In this document: one piece after another, positions 55,181 to 64,000 of the stretch
Position numbering within the stretch: position 1 is the stretch's first letter
Layout of the letters: every line of letters starts with the position of its first letter
NCBI RefSeq assembly: GCF_018129685.1
Contig: NZ_JAFCLG010000019.1
Location: forward strand, 1-64,000
DNA: 64,000 nucleotides
Source of the DNA: Bradyrhizobium manausense
GTDB lineage: Bacteria; Pseudomonadota; Alphaproteobacteria; Rhizobiales; Xanthobacteraceae
Direction of reading: 5' to 3'
The notes under the pieces: model-generated
Databases searched by the model: none
Told to the model about the DNA's origin: nothing
Seen by the model: the letters and a program-made list of their open reading frames with translations, nothing else
Translations under genes and position numbers: made by a program

Positions 55181-56149
55181 ATGGCGCGCGACAAGATTGC
55201 TTTGATTGGCTCCGGTCAGATCGGCGGAACGCTGGCTCACCTCATCGGCCTGAAAGAACTCGGCGACGTCGTGATGTTCGACATCGCCGAGGGCGTGCCG
55301 CAGGGCAAGGCGCTCGACATCGCGCAGTCCTCGCCGGTCGACGGTTTCGACGCGCACTACACCGGCGCGAACTCCTACGAGGCCCTCGACAACGCCAAGG
55401 TCTGCATTGTCACCGCCGGCGTGCCGCGCAAGCCCGGCATGAGCCGCGACGACCTCCTCTCCATCAACCTCAAGGTCATGGAGCAGGTCGGTGCGGGCAT
55501 CAAGAAGTACGCCCCCGACGCGTTCGTCATCTGCATCACCAACCCGCTCGACGCCATGGTCTGGGCGCTGCAGAAGGCCTCGGGCCTGCCGCACAAGAAG
55601 GTCGTCGGCATGGCCGGCGTGCTCGACTCCGCGCGCTTCCGCTACTTCCTGGCCGACGAGTTCAACGTCTCCGTTGAAGACGTCACCGCCTTCGTGCTCG
55701 GCGGCCATGGCGACACCATGGTGCCGCTGGTGAAGTACTCCACCGTTGCCGGTATCCCGCTGCCCGACCTCGTCAAGATGGGCTGGACCTCGCAGGCGCG
55801 CCTCGACGAGATCGTCGACCGCACCCGCAACGGCGGCGCCGAGATCGTGAACCTGCTCAAGACCGGTTCGGCCTTCTACGCGCCGGCCGCGTCCGCCATT
55901 GCGATGGCCGAGAGCTATCTGCGCGACAAGAAGCGCGTGCTGCCGTCGGCCGCCTACCTCAACGGCGAATACGGCGTGAAGGACATGTATGTCGGCGTGC
56001 CCGTCGTGATCGGCTCCAAGGGCGTCGAGCGCGTCGTCGAGATCGAGCTCGCCGGCAAGGACCGCGAGGCCTTCGACAAGTCGGTCGGCGCCGTGCAGGG
56101 CCTGGTCGATGCCTGCAAGAAGATCGCACCCGATCTTCTCGGCCGCTAA
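55181..56149 (+). CDS. mdh: Malate dehydrogenase
   Basis: 322 residues, the LDH-like prokaryotic MDH type. Oxidises malate to oxaloacetate with NAD+. GSGQIGG dinucleotide loop at about 10-16, VTAGVPRKPGMSRDDLL mobile loop with substrate Arg, and FVLGGHGDTMVPLV with catalytic His (about 175). ATG 55181 with AAAGGACAG upstream; a GTG at 55160 is not needed. First gene of the run of TCA genes that follows. Confidence 0.97.
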   Translation: MARDKIALIGSGQIGGTLAHLIGLKELGDVVMFDIAEGVPQGKALDIAQSSPVDGFDAHYTGANSYEALDNAKVCIVTAGVPRKPGMSRDDLLSINLKVMEQVGAGIKKYAPDAFVICITNPLDAMVWALQKASGLPHKKVVGMAGVLDSARFRYFLADEFNVSVEDVTAFVLGGHGDTMVPLVKYSTVAGIPLPDLVKMGWTSQARLDEIVDRTRNGGAEIVNLLKTGSAFYAPAASAIAMAESYLRDKKRVLPSAAYLNGEYGVKDMYVGVPVVIGSKGVERVVEIELAGKDREAFDKSVGAVQGLVDACKKIAPDLLGR

Positions 56150-56163
56150 CGGCAAGCCATTCC

Positions 56164-56201
56164 CGCCGAAGATCGAAACCCGGTCTTCGGCGGTTTCATT
56201 T
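56164..56201 (+). terminator. Rho-independent terminator of mdh
   Basis: CGCCGAAGA pairs with TCTTCGGCG around an 11-base loop and is followed by GTTTCATTT. It starts 15 bases after the mdh stop. A second hairpin (CCGGACCCC..GGGGTCCGG, 56202-56232) and CCCCTAGGGG (56312-56321) follow in the sucC leader. Confidence 0.72.
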
Positions 56202-56351
56202 CCGGACCCCTGCTGACCGGAGTGGGGTCCGGGTCCAAGATCTCGATGTCAAAGAATCCGGGTTTGCAGTCTCTGTGGTATATGGTATGCCAGGCACAAG
56301 ACTGAGGTGGGCCCCTAGGGGTCACCGCCCGCGGGTTCAGGGAGCGACCAT

Positions 56352-57548
56352 ATGAATATCCATGAATATCAGGCCAAGGCGCTGCTGGGCGAGTTCGGCG
56401 TACCGATCTCCAAGGGCGTTCCGGTCCTCAAAGCGAGCGACGCGGACGCCGCCGCCAAGGCGCTGCCCGGTCCGGTCTATGTGGTGAAGAGCCAGATCCA
56501 CGCCGGCGGCCGCGGCAAGGGCAAGTTCAAGGAAGCTAGCGCCGGCGACAAGGGCGGCGTCCGCATCGCCAAGTCGGCCGCGGAGGTCTCCGAATTCGCC
56601 AAGCAGATGCTCGGCGCCACGCTGGTGACCGTGCAGACCGGTCCCGCCGGCAAGCAGGTCAACCGCCTCTACATCGAGGACGGCTCCGACATCGACAAGG
56701 AATTCTATCTCTCGATCCTGGTCGACCGCGAGACCTCGCGCGTGTCCTTCGTCGTCTCGACCGAAGGCGGCGTCAACATCGAGGACGTCGCGCACAACAC
56801 GCCCGAGAAGATCGTGACCTTCTCGGTCGATCCGGCCACCGGCATCATGGGCCATCACGGCCGCACCGTCGCCAATGCCCTGAAGCTCACCGGCGATCTC
56901 GCCAAGCAGGCGGAAAAGCTCACCGCGCAGCTCTTTGCCGCGTTCGTCGCCAAGGACATGTCGATGCTGGAGATCAACCCGCTGGTCGTGACCAAGCAGG
57001 GCCAGCTCCGCGTGCTCGACGCCAAGGTGTCGTTCGACGACAACGCGCTGTTCCGTCACCCCGAGGTGCTCGCGCTGCGCGACGAGACCGAGGAAGACGC
57101 CAAGGAAATCGAGGCGTCCAAATACGACCTCAACTACGTCACCCTCGACGGCAATATCGGCTGCATGGTCAACGGCGCCGGTCTTGCCATGGCGACGATG
57201 GACATCATCAAGCTCTACGGCATGGCGCCGGCGAACTTCCTCGACGTCGGCGGCAGCGCCAGCAAGGAAAAGGTCGCGGCCGCGTTCAAGATCATCACCG
57301 CGGATCCCAACGTGAAGGGCATCCTGGTCAACATCTTCGGTGGTATCATGAAGTGCGACGTGATCGCCGAAGGCGTCACGGCTGCGGTTCGTGAGGTCGG
57401 CCTCAGCGTGCCGCTGGTGGTTCGTCTCGAAGGCACCAATGTCGAGCTCGGCAAGAAGATCATCCGCGAATCCGGTCTGAACGTGGTGCCGGCCGACAAT
57501 CTCGACGACGCCGCGCAGAAGATCGTGAAGGCCGTCAAGGGAGGCTAA
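56352..57548 (+). CDS. sucC: Succinyl-CoA synthetase beta subunit
   Basis: 398 residues. ADP-forming; with SucD converts succinyl-CoA to succinate with substrate-level ATP. ATP-grasp N domain: MNIHEYQAKALLGEFGVPI, KSQIHAGGRGKGKFK; C domain LDVGGSASKEKVAAAFKII and NIFGGIMKCDVIAEG. AGGGAGCGACCAT precedes the ATG. sucD, its partner, does not follow directly; two other genes intervene. Confidence 0.98.
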   Translation: MNIHEYQAKALLGEFGVPISKGVPVLKASDADAAAKALPGPVYVVKSQIHAGGRGKGKFKEASAGDKGGVRIAKSAAEVSEFAKQMLGATLVTVQTGPAGKQVNRLYIEDGSDIDKEFYLSILVDRETSRVSFVVSTEGGVNIEDVAHNTPEKIVTFSVDPATGIMGHHGRTVANALKLTGDLAKQAEKLTAQLFAAFVAKDMSMLEINPLVVTKQGQLRVLDAKVSFDDNALFRHPEVLALRDETEEDAKEIEASKYDLNYVTLDGNIGCMVNGAGLAMATMDIIKLYGMAPANFLDVGGSASKEKVAAAFKIITADPNVKGILVNIFGGIMKCDVIAEGVTAAVREVGLSVPLVVRLEGTNVELGKKIIRESGLNVVPADNLDDAAQKIVKAVKGG

Positions 57549-57552
57549 CGCC

Positions 57553-58032
57553 ATGGCCCAGGACCATCTCGCCGCATCATCCCCGCTTGCAGAGCATGCG
57601 CGTCTTGCCGCGTTCGCCGGCGAATGGACTGGCGAAGAGATGGTCTTCCCGTCGCGCTGGACGGCGGGCGGGCCGGCGACCTCGCACACCGTCGCGCGCA
57701 TGGATCTCAACGGCTTCTACTTGATCCAGGACTCGGTCCAGATGCGCGACGGCAAGCAGGTGTTCGCCACCCACGGCCTCTTCACTTACGACCGCGAGGA
57801 CCGGACCTACAAATTGTTCTGGTACGATTCGCTCGGCTACACGCCGCCCTCGCCCGCCTCCGGCGGCTGGGTCGGCAACACCCTGACGCTGGTGCGCGGC
57901 TCGCTCCGCGGCAATGCGCGCCATGTGTACGAGATCATCGACGACGCCTCGTACTCGTTGAAGATCCAGTTCTCGCCGGACGCGGAAGGCTGGGCTGACG
58001 TGCTCACCGGCGTCTACCGTCGTGTTCATTAG
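57553..58032 (+). CDS. DUF1579-like protein
   Basis: 159 residues. FAGEWTGEEMVFPSRWTAGG, then DLNGFYLIQDSVQMRDGKQV, TYDREDRTYKLFWYDSLGYTP and a closing lipocalin-like VLTGVYRRVH give a small beta-barrel-like pattern of the DUF1579 kind. No signal peptide. It starts 5 bases after sucC, so it is translated from the same message. Function unknown; the position suggests no necessary link to succinyl-CoA synthetase. Confidence 0.85.
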   Translation: MAQDHLAASSPLAEHARLAAFAGEWTGEEMVFPSRWTAGGPATSHTVARMDLNGFYLIQDSVQMRDGKQVFATHGLFTYDREDRTYKLFWYDSLGYTPPSPASGGWVGNTLTLVRGSLRGNARHVYEIIDDASYSLKIQFSPDAEGWADVLTGVYRRVH

Positions 58033-58041
58033 GACGAAACC

Positions 58042-58503
58042 ATGGGTGCTCATCCATATTGGTATTTCGTTCCGTATGAGGACGATTTTGGCGCAGCATT
58101 ACAGAAATTGCGGGAGCGGGAATTCCAGGCAGGGCGTTACAACCCTGTGACGCCCTTTCCGACCTTTCCAATCGACTTCTCTGCGCTCGCGCCGGGTGCG
58201 AGGCATGCTTCGATCGAGCAGCTCATGGAGCAGTGCGACGAATCTGGTACCCGGTCCATTCTCGATATCGCGCAAGTCGCGCCCGCGCCTTTCGATGGAA
58301 GCGGAATGCCGTTCATGACGGCCTTCCCGTTGGCTCCGCACGACGTGGAACGTCTGTTCGGATCATCGCGGCCGACGCGCGCGCAGGTCGAGACCAACAA
58401 GCAAATGTGGGATCGCATCGAGCGCGGATCGGCGGTCTACACAGTCATTTTCGAAAACGGTCAACCGCACGAAATCTTTTTCGGTGGTTACTCTTTCGAT
58501 TGA
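58042..58503 (+). CDS. Conserved protein of unknown function between sucC and sucD
   Basis: 153 residues. MGAHPYWYFVPYEDDFGAALQKLREREFQAGRY, then GARHASIEQLMEQCDESGTRSILDIAQVAP and GSAVYTVIFENGQPHEIFFGGYSFD (read as separate parts). I recall related stand-alone proteins in cyanobacteria and other phyla, but no function. Its codon use is clearly more A/T-rich than neighbours, with ATT, AAA and TTT frequent, which suggests recent acquisition. 9 bases after DUF1579, 64 before sucD. Confidence 0.8.
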   Translation: MGAHPYWYFVPYEDDFGAALQKLREREFQAGRYNPVTPFPTFPIDFSALAPGARHASIEQLMEQCDESGTRSILDIAQVAPAPFDGSGMPFMTAFPLAPHDVERLFGSSRPTRAQVETNKQMWDRIERGSAVYTVIFENGQPHEIFFGGYSFD

Positions 58504-58567
58504 ACAGTCACGTTGAACAGCCGTCATCCGGCCAGGTAAAAGTTATCCACGAAAGCAGGCTCGCCTC

Positions 58568-59452
58568 ATGTCCATCCTGATCGACAAGAACACCAAGGTC
58601 ATCTGCCAGGGCTTCACCGGCAAGAACGGCACCTTCCATTCCGAAGCCGCGATTGCCTACGGCACCAAGATGGTCGGCGGCACCTCGCCCGGCAAAGGCG
58701 GTTCGACTCATCTGAACCTGCCGGTGTTCGACACGGTGCGTGAGGCGCGCGAGAAGACCGGCGCCGATGCCTCGGTGATCTACGTGCCGCCGCCGGGCGC
58801 GGCGGACGCGATCTGCGAGGCCATCGACGCGGAGATCCCGCTGATCGTCTGCATCACCGAAGGCATTCCGGTCCTCGACATGGTGCGCGTGAAGCGTTCG
58901 CTGGCCGGCTCGAAGTCGCGCCTGATCGGGCCGAACTGCCCGGGTGTGATGACCGCCGGCGAATGCAAGATCGGCATCATGCCCGCCAACATCTTCAAGA
59001 CCGGCTCGGTCGGCATCGTCTCGCGCTCCGGCACGCTGACTTACGAAGCCGTGTTCCAGACCTCCCAGGAAGGCCTCGGCCAGACCACCGCGGTCGGCAT
59101 CGGCGGCGACCCGGTCAAGGGCACCGAATTCATCGACGTGCTGGAAATGCTGCTCGCCGATCCCAAGACCCAATCCATCATCATGATCGGCGAGATCGGC
59201 GGTTCCGCCGAGGAGGACGCCGCCCAGTTCCTCAAGGACGAGGCCAAGCGCGGCCGCAAGAAGCCGATGGTCGGTTTCATCGCCGGCGTGACCGCACCTC
59301 CCGGCCGCCGCATGGGTCATGCCGGCGCGATCATTTCGGGCGGCAAGGGCGACGCCGGTTCCAAGACCGAGGCGATGAAATCCGCAGGGATTACAGTGTC
59401 GCCGTCGCCGGCGCGCCTCGGCCATACGCTTGCCGAAAAGTTGAAAGCCTAA
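58568..59452 (+). CDS. sucD: Succinyl-CoA synthetase alpha subunit
   Basis: 294 residues. Contains the phosphorylated His in MGHAGAIISGGKGDAGSK (about residue 250) and CoA-binding QGFTGKNGTFHSEAAI, GTSPGKGGSTHLNLPVF and the GPNCPGVMTAGECKIG loop. AAGCAGGCTCGCCTC precedes the ATG. Same strand as sucC, separated from it by 1.0 kb containing two genes. Confidence 0.98.
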   Translation: MSILIDKNTKVICQGFTGKNGTFHSEAAIAYGTKMVGGTSPGKGGSTHLNLPVFDTVREAREKTGADASVIYVPPPGAADAICEAIDAEIPLIVCITEGIPVLDMVRVKRSLAGSKSRLIGPNCPGVMTAGECKIGIMPANIFKTGSVGIVSRSGTLTYEAVFQTSQEGLGQTTAVGIGGDPVKGTEFIDVLEMLLADPKTQSIIMIGEIGGSAEEDAAQFLKDEAKRGRKKPMVGFIAGVTAPPGRRMGHAGAIISGGKGDAGSKTEAMKSAGITVSPSPARLGHTLAEKLKA

Positions 59453-59588
59453 TTCACTTCTTCGTGCTTTTCCGGGCGAAGTTTCGCAGCAAATAGGGTA
59501 AATGGTGCCTGTCGCGTCGAGCCTCTGCCGGGGAGCTCGGCGCTAGCGCCGTTTGTTATGCGCGAACCGAAATCGCCAGGAACCCAGT

Positions 59589-62558
59589 ATGTCTCGCCAG
59601 GACGCGAACGCAGCCTTTGCCCTCTCCTCCTTTTTGCAGGGCACCAACGCCACCTACATCGACGAAATCTACGCCCGCTACGAGAAGGATCCGTCCTCGG
59701 TCGACGCCGAGTGGCAGGACTTCTTCAAGAGCCTCAACGACCAGCCCGCTGATATCAGCAAGAACGCCGAGGGCCCGTCCTGGGAGCGCGACAACTGGCC
59801 GCTGACCCCGAAGGACGACCTGACATCCGCTCTCGACGGCAACTGGGCCGAGGTCGAGAAGGCGGTCGGCACCAAGATCGCCGCCAAGGCGCAGGCCAAG
59901 GGCGGGGACAAGGGCGGGGATATCTCCTCCTCTGACCTGCTCCAGGCGACGCGCGATTCCGTCCGCGCGTTGATGCTGATCCGCTCCTATCGCATGCGTG
60001 GCCACTTCCACGCCAAGCTCGATCCGCTCGGCATCGAAGCCCCGCGCAATCGCGAAGAGCTCGATCCGCGCACCTACGGCTTCAGCGAAGCCGATTTCGA
60101 CCGCAAGATCTTCCTCGATCACGTGCTCGGCCTCGAATACGGCACTTTGCGCGAGATCACCGCGATCTGCGAGCGCACCTACTGCCAGACGCTCGGCGTC
60201 GAGTTCATGCATATCAGCAATGCCGCGCAGAAGGCGTGGATCCAGGAGCGCATCGAGGGACCGGACAAGGAAATCTCGTTCACCCGCGAAGGCCGCCGCG
60301 CCATCCTGATGAAGCTGGTCGAGGCCGAGGGCTTCGAGAAGTTCTGCGACACCAAGTTCACCGGCACCAAGCGCTTCGGCCTCGACGGCGGTGAATCGCT
60401 GATTCCCGCGCTCGAGCAGATCATCAAGCGTGGCGGCAATCTCGGCGTGAAGGAGATCGTGGTCGGCATGCCGCATCGCGGCCGCCTCAACGTGCTGACG
60501 CAGGTGATGGGCAAGGCCCACCGTGCGCTGTTCCACGAGTTCAAGGGCGGCTCGGCCAATCCCGACGCGGTCGAAGGCTCGGGCGACGTCAAGTATCACC
60601 TCGGCGCCTCTTCGGACCGCGAGTTCGACGGCAACCGCATCCATCTGTCGCTGACCGCCAACCCCTCGCATCTCGAGATCGTCGATCCCGTCGTGCTCGG
60701 CAAGGTGCGCGCGAAGCAGGACCAGCACGGCGATCCGCCGGACCAGCGCATCTCGGTGATGCCGCTATTGATGCATGGCGACGCGGCGTTCGCGGGCCAG
60801 GGCGTGGTCGCCGAGTGCTTTGGTCTGTCGGACCTGAAGGGCTACCGCACCGGCGGCTCCGTGCACTTCATCGTCAACAACCAGATCGGCTTCACCACCT
60901 ATCCGCGTTACTCGCGCTCCTCGCCCTATCCGTCCGACGTGGCGAAGATGATCGACGCGCCGATCTTCCACGTGAACGGCGACGATCCGGAAGCGGTGGT
61001 GTTCGCCGCCAAGGTCGCGACCGAATTCCGCCAGAAGTTCCACAAGCCCGTCGTCATCGACATGTTCTGCTACCGCAGGCATGGCCATAACGAGGGCGAC
61101 GAGCCGGCGTTCACCCAGCCGGTGATGTACAAGAAGATCGCGGCGCATCCCTCGACGCTCGAGCTCTACGCCCGCCGCCTGATCAGCGAAGGCGTGATGA
61201 CCGAGGGCGAGGTCGAGAAGGCCAAGGCCGACTGGCGCGCGCGTCTCGATGCCGAGTTCGAAGCCGGCACCTCCTACAAGCCGAACAAGGCCGACTGGCT
61301 CGACGGCAAGTGGGCGGGCTTCAAGATCGCCGACCAGGAAGAGGACGCCCGTCGCGGCGTCACCGGCGTCGATCTCACCGAGCTGAAGGAGATCGGTCGC
61401 AAGATCACCAAGGTGCCGGACGGTTTCCGCGTTCACCGCACCATCCAGCGCTTCCTGGAGAACCGCGCCAAGGCGATCGACAGCGGCACCGGCATCGACT
61501 GGGCGACCGGCGAAGCGCTGGCGTTCTGCACGCTGCTCGCTGAGAACCATCACGTTCGCCTGTCCGGACAGGACTCCGAGCGCGGCACCTTCTCGCAGCG
61601 TCACTCGGTCCTGATCGACCAGGAAGACGAGAGCCGCTACACGCCGTTCAATCATCTCGGCAGCGAGCAGGGCCATTACGAGGTCATCAACTCGCTGCTG
61701 TCGGAAGAAGCCGTGCTCGGCTTCGAATACGGCTATTCGCTCGCCGAGCCGAACACGCTGACGCTGTGGGAAGCCCAGTTCGGCGACTTCGCCAACGGCG
61801 CGCAGGTCGTGTTCGACCAGTTCATCTCCTCGGGTGAGCGCAAATGGCTGCGCATGTCCGGCCTCGTCTGCCTCCTGCCGCACGGCTATGAGGGCCAGGG
61901 ACCGGAGCATTCCTCGGCGCGTCTGGAGCGCTATCTTCAGATGTGCGCCGAAGACAACATGCAGGTGGTCTATCCGACCACGCCGGCGAACTACTTCCAC
62001 GTGCTGCGTCGCCAGCTTCATCGCGAGATCCGCAAGCCGCTGATCCTGATGACGCCGAAGTCGCTGCTGCGTCACAAGCGGGCGGTCTCGCGTCTCGAGG
62101 AACTCGCGAAGGGTACGACCTTCCACCGCATCCTGTATGATGACGCCCAGATGCTGCCGAACGAGGCGATCAAGCTCGTTCCGGACGAGAAGATCCGCCG
62201 CATCGTGCTGTGCTCGGGCAAGGTCTATTACGACCTGTACGAGGAGCGCGAGAAGCGTGGCATCGACGACATCTACCTGATGCGCGTCGAGCAGCTCTAT
62301 CCGGTGCCGCTGAAGGCGCTGGTGGCCGAGCTGTCCCGCTTCAAGAAGGCCGAAGTGATCTGGTGCCAGGAAGAGCCCCGCAACATGGGTGCCTGGCACT
62401 TCATCGAGCCCTATCTGGAATGGGTGCTGAACCAGGTGAACGGCGTGAGCCGGCGTCCGCGTTATGTCGGCCGCGCCGCTTCCGCTGCGACCGCCACTGG
62501 TCTGATGTCCAAGCATCAGGCGCAGCTGAAGGCGTTCCTGGACGAAGCACTGAGCTGA
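59589..62558 (+). CDS. sucA: 2-oxoglutarate dehydrogenase E1 component
   Basis: 989 residues. Thiamine diphosphate-dependent decarboxylase. N-terminal FLQGTNATYIDEIYARYEKDPSSVDAEWQDFF, RSYRMRGHFHAKLDPLG, GMPHRGRLNVL, then the ThDP motif (GDAAFAGQGVVAECFGLS with NNQIGFTTYPRYSRSS), the transketolase-like C half and the EEPRNMGAWHFIEPYLEWVL region. ATG 59589 chosen; the frame open upstream to 59553 is not needed. A weak GGCGCTAGCGCC hairpin with TTTGTT (59538-59557) in its leader may attenuate readthrough from sucD. Confidence 0.98.
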   Translation: MSRQDANAAFALSSFLQGTNATYIDEIYARYEKDPSSVDAEWQDFFKSLNDQPADISKNAEGPSWERDNWPLTPKDDLTSALDGNWAEVEKAVGTKIAAKAQAKGGDKGGDISSSDLLQATRDSVRALMLIRSYRMRGHFHAKLDPLGIEAPRNREELDPRTYGFSEADFDRKIFLDHVLGLEYGTLREITAICERTYCQTLGVEFMHISNAAQKAWIQERIEGPDKEISFTREGRRAILMKLVEAEGFEKFCDTKFTGTKRFGLDGGESLIPALEQIIKRGGNLGVKEIVVGMPHRGRLNVLTQVMGKAHRALFHEFKGGSANPDAVEGSGDVKYHLGASSDREFDGNRIHLSLTANPSHLEIVDPVVLGKVRAKQDQHGDPPDQRISVMPLLMHGDAAFAGQGVVAECFGLSDLKGYRTGGSVHFIVNNQIGFTTYPRYSRSSPYPSDVAKMIDAPIFHVNGDDPEAVVFAAKVATEFRQKFHKPVVIDMFCYRRHGHNEGDEPAFTQPVMYKKIAAHPSTLELYARRLISEGVMTEGEVEKAKADWRARLDAEFEAGTSYKPNKADWLDGKWAGFKIADQEEDARRGVTGVDLTELKEIGRKITKVPDGFRVHRTIQRFLENRAKAIDSGTGIDWATGEALAFCTLLAENHHVRLSGQDSERGTFSQRHSVLIDQEDESRYTPFNHLGSEQGHYEVINSLLSEEAVLGFEYGYSLAEPNTLTLWEAQFGDFANGAQVVFDQFISSGERKWLRMSGLVCLLPHGYEGQGPEHSSARLERYLQMCAEDNMQVVYPTTPANYFHVLRRQLHREIRKPLILMTPKSLLRHKRAVSRLEELAKGTTFHRILYDDAQMLPNEAIKLVPDEKIRRIVLCSGKVYYDLYEEREKRGIDDIYLMRVEQLYPVPLKALVAELSRFKKAEVIWCQEEPRNMGAWHFIEPYLEWVLNQVNGVSRRPRYVGRAASAATATGLMSKHQAQLKAFLDEALS

Positions 62559-62572
62559 ACTTCTTCGAACTG

Positions 62573-62633
62573 CGTCATGCCCCGCCTTGTGCGCATTTGT
62601 GCACGAGAGCGGGGCATCCGGTAAGTCGTGACG
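62573..62633. repeat. CGTCATGCCCCGC short dispersed repeat
   Basis: CGTCATGCCCCGC and GCGGGGCAT pair; the left end CGTCA and right end TGACG are inverted. It lies between sucA and sucB, in the leader of sucB. Confidence 0.72.
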
Positions 62634-62739
62634 TCCTCGTGCATGCGATGCGTCCCGGCCTGCTGGATAGCCTGCTTTTCGCTGGCCCATGACACCTGAC
62701 CTTCACGACCGCATTGGCGATCTCCTTGAGGAAAAGACC

Positions 62740-63984
62740 ATGACTGAAATTCGTGTGCCGACGCTCGGCGAATCCGTCACCGAGGCCACCATCGGCCGCT
62801 GGTTCAAGAAGGCTGGCGATGCCGTCGCCGTCGACGAGCCCCTGGTGGAGCTCGAGACCGACAAGGTCACGATCGAAGTACCGGCGCCGTCCGCGGGCAC
62901 GCTGAGCGAAATCATCGCGGCAGATGGCACGACCGTCGCGGTCGGCGCGCTGCTCGGCCAGATCACCGACGGTGCCGGCGCTGCAAAGCCCGCCCCTGCG
63001 CCCGCCAAGCCCGCTGCCGCTGCTCCGGCGCCCGCCGCTGCGGCTCCGGCTGCCGCAGCCGCCGCAAAGGCGCCGCCGGCCGATGCGCCGCTCGCCCCCT
63101 CCGTGCGAAAACTCTCGGCCGAGACCGGCGTCGATGCCTCGACCGTTCCGGGCTCAGGCAAGGACGGCCGCGTCACCAAGGGCGACATGCTGGCTGCGAT
63201 CGAGCGTGCGGCCTCCGCGCCGACCCCGGTCAACCAGCCTGCCGCTGCCGTGCAGGTGCGCGCACCGTCGCCGGCCGATGACGCCGCCCGCGAAGAGCGC
63301 ATCAAGATGACGCGCCTGCGCCAGACCATCGCGCGCCGCCTCAAGGACGTGCAGAACACCGCGGCCATGCTCACGACCTTCAACGAGGTCGACATGACCA
63401 ACGTGATGGCGTTGCGCGCGCACTACAAGGATGCGTTCGAGAAGAAGCACGGCTCGAAGCTCGGCTTCATGGGCTTCTTCACCAAGGCCGTCGTGCAGGC
63501 GCTGAAGGACATCCCGGCCGTCAACGCCGAGATCGACGGCACCGACCTGATCTACAAGAATTACTATCACATCGGCGTCGCCGTCGGCACCGACAAGGGT
63601 CTCGTCGTGCCCGTCGTGCGCGACTGCGACAACAAGTCGATCGCCGACATCGAGAAGAGCATCGCCGATTTCGGCCGCCGCGCCCGCGATGGCCAGCTCA
63701 AGATCGACGAGATGCAGGGCGGCACCTTCACCATCACCAATGGCGGCATCTACGGCTCGCTGATGTCGACCCCGATCCTGAACGCGCCGCAATCCGGCAT
63801 TCTCGGCATGCACAAGATCCAGGAGCGGCCGATGGTCGTCGGCGGCAAGATCGAGGTCCGCCCGATGATGTATCTGGCGCTGTCCTACGATCACCGCGTC
63901 ATCGACGGCAAGGAAGCCGTCACCTTCCTGGTTCGCGTCAAGGAGAGCCTTGAAGATCCCGCGCGCCTGGTGCTCGATCTCTGA
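62740..63984 (+). CDS. sucB: Dihydrolipoamide succinyltransferase (2-oxoglutarate dehydrogenase E2)
   Basis: 414 residues. One N-terminal lipoyl domain (RVPTLGESVTEATIGRWF, lipoyl-Lys in ELETDKVTIEVPAP at about residue 43), a long Ala/Pro linker (about 80-125), E3-binding domain (APSVRKLSAETGVDASTVPG) and a C-terminal catalytic domain ending SYDHRVIDGKEAV with catalytic His and Asp. TTGAGGAAAAGACC precedes the ATG at 62740. Complete at the window edge; a lipoamide dehydrogenase (lpd) gene is expected beyond it. Confidence 0.97.
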   Translation: MTEIRVPTLGESVTEATIGRWFKKAGDAVAVDEPLVELETDKVTIEVPAPSAGTLSEIIAADGTTVAVGALLGQITDGAGAAKPAPAPAKPAAAAPAPAAAAPAAAAAAKAPPADAPLAPSVRKLSAETGVDASTVPGSGKDGRVTKGDMLAAIERAASAPTPVNQPAAAVQVRAPSPADDAAREERIKMTRLRQTIARRLKDVQNTAAMLTTFNEVDMTNVMALRAHYKDAFEKKHGSKLGFMGFFTKAVVQALKDIPAVNAEIDGTDLIYKNYYHIGVAVGTDKGLVVPVVRDCDNKSIADIEKSIADFGRRARDGQLKIDEMQGGTFTITNGGIYGSLMSTPILNAPQSGILGMHKIQERPMVVGGKIEVRPMMYLALSYDHRVIDGKEAVTFLVRVKESLEDPARLVLDL

Positions 63985-64000
63985 TTCCTAGTGCGTTACG

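Noticed and set aside
60765..62690. A 641-codon open frame on the minus strand opposite sucA
   Set aside because: It is a shadow of the high-GC third-position bias in sucA. The composition (many Arg, His, Asp, Val) and lack of any domain argue against it being real.

Overview
The window is a high-GC alphaproteobacterial chromosome segment that looks like Bradyrhizobium or a very close relative. The grounds are protein sequences typical of Rhizobiales, the gene order leuC-rplS-trmD-rimM-rpsP-ffh and mdh-sucC-sucD-sucA-sucB, ccm gene order, and many gaps filled by the paired-palindrome repeats common in Bradyrhizobium genomes. This attribution is by recognition; no database search was run. Nearly everything is core or housekeeping sequence. 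The only clear mobile-element trace is the last 29 codons of an IS110-type transposase at the left edge.

Layout. 0-5 kb: transposase tail, two small unknown genes, malonyl-CoA synthetase (matB) divergent from a short-chain dehydrogenase, and a secreted fasciclin protein. 4.5-9.3 kb: a cytochrome b561 / molybdopterin oxidoreductase pair, a SPINDLY-type TPR O-GlcNAc transferase and an MFS exporter. 9.5-25.3 kb: leuB, asd, leuD and leuC for leucine and aspartate-family synthesis, interspersed with a hexapeptide acyltransferase, a beta-carbonic anhydrase, a CitE-like lyase, an AraC regulator, a soluble three-PAS chemoreceptor, a glycosyltransferase and a group of very small exported proteins. 25.6-29.5 kb: rplS-trmD-rimM-rpsP-ffh on the minus strand. 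30-38.7 kb: a metallo-hydrolase, a SIMPL/GyrI-like exported pair, dapF-mtaB, a DUF2336 protein, a pseudouridine synthase and ftsY-yciB. 38.9-42 kb: the cytochrome c maturation genes ccmA, B, C, D and G. 42.2-48.6 kb: aconitase, DUF1223, a probable unannotated small RNA, DUF2794, a GNAT acetyltransferase and a Bax-inhibitor-1 gene with a probable ybhL leader. 48.9-55 kb: a LolCDE-like ABC exporter divergent from an SGNH esterase, then thpR and zapE. 55.2-64 kb: mdh-sucC-(two extra ORFs)-sucD-sucA-sucB.

The genes at the right end, with acnA, supply much of the oxidative TCA cycle (aconitase, 2-oxoglutarate dehydrogenase E1 and E2, succinyl-CoA synthetase, malate dehydrogenase). matB and the CitE-like lyase add CoA-ester carbon entry points. 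ftsY and ffh are the two GTPases of co-translational targeting.

I did not find a convincing large undescribed system. The best leads are an orphan Rho-independent terminator with an upstream rod-like fold that predicts a minus-strand small RNA at about 46.23-46.35 kb, the leader of the Bax-inhibitor gene, an exported SIMPL plus GyrI-like pair with a Pro/Ala/Ser repeat linker, and dispersed repeats that have reached into coding sequence (the rimM C terminus and the stop codons of two genes).
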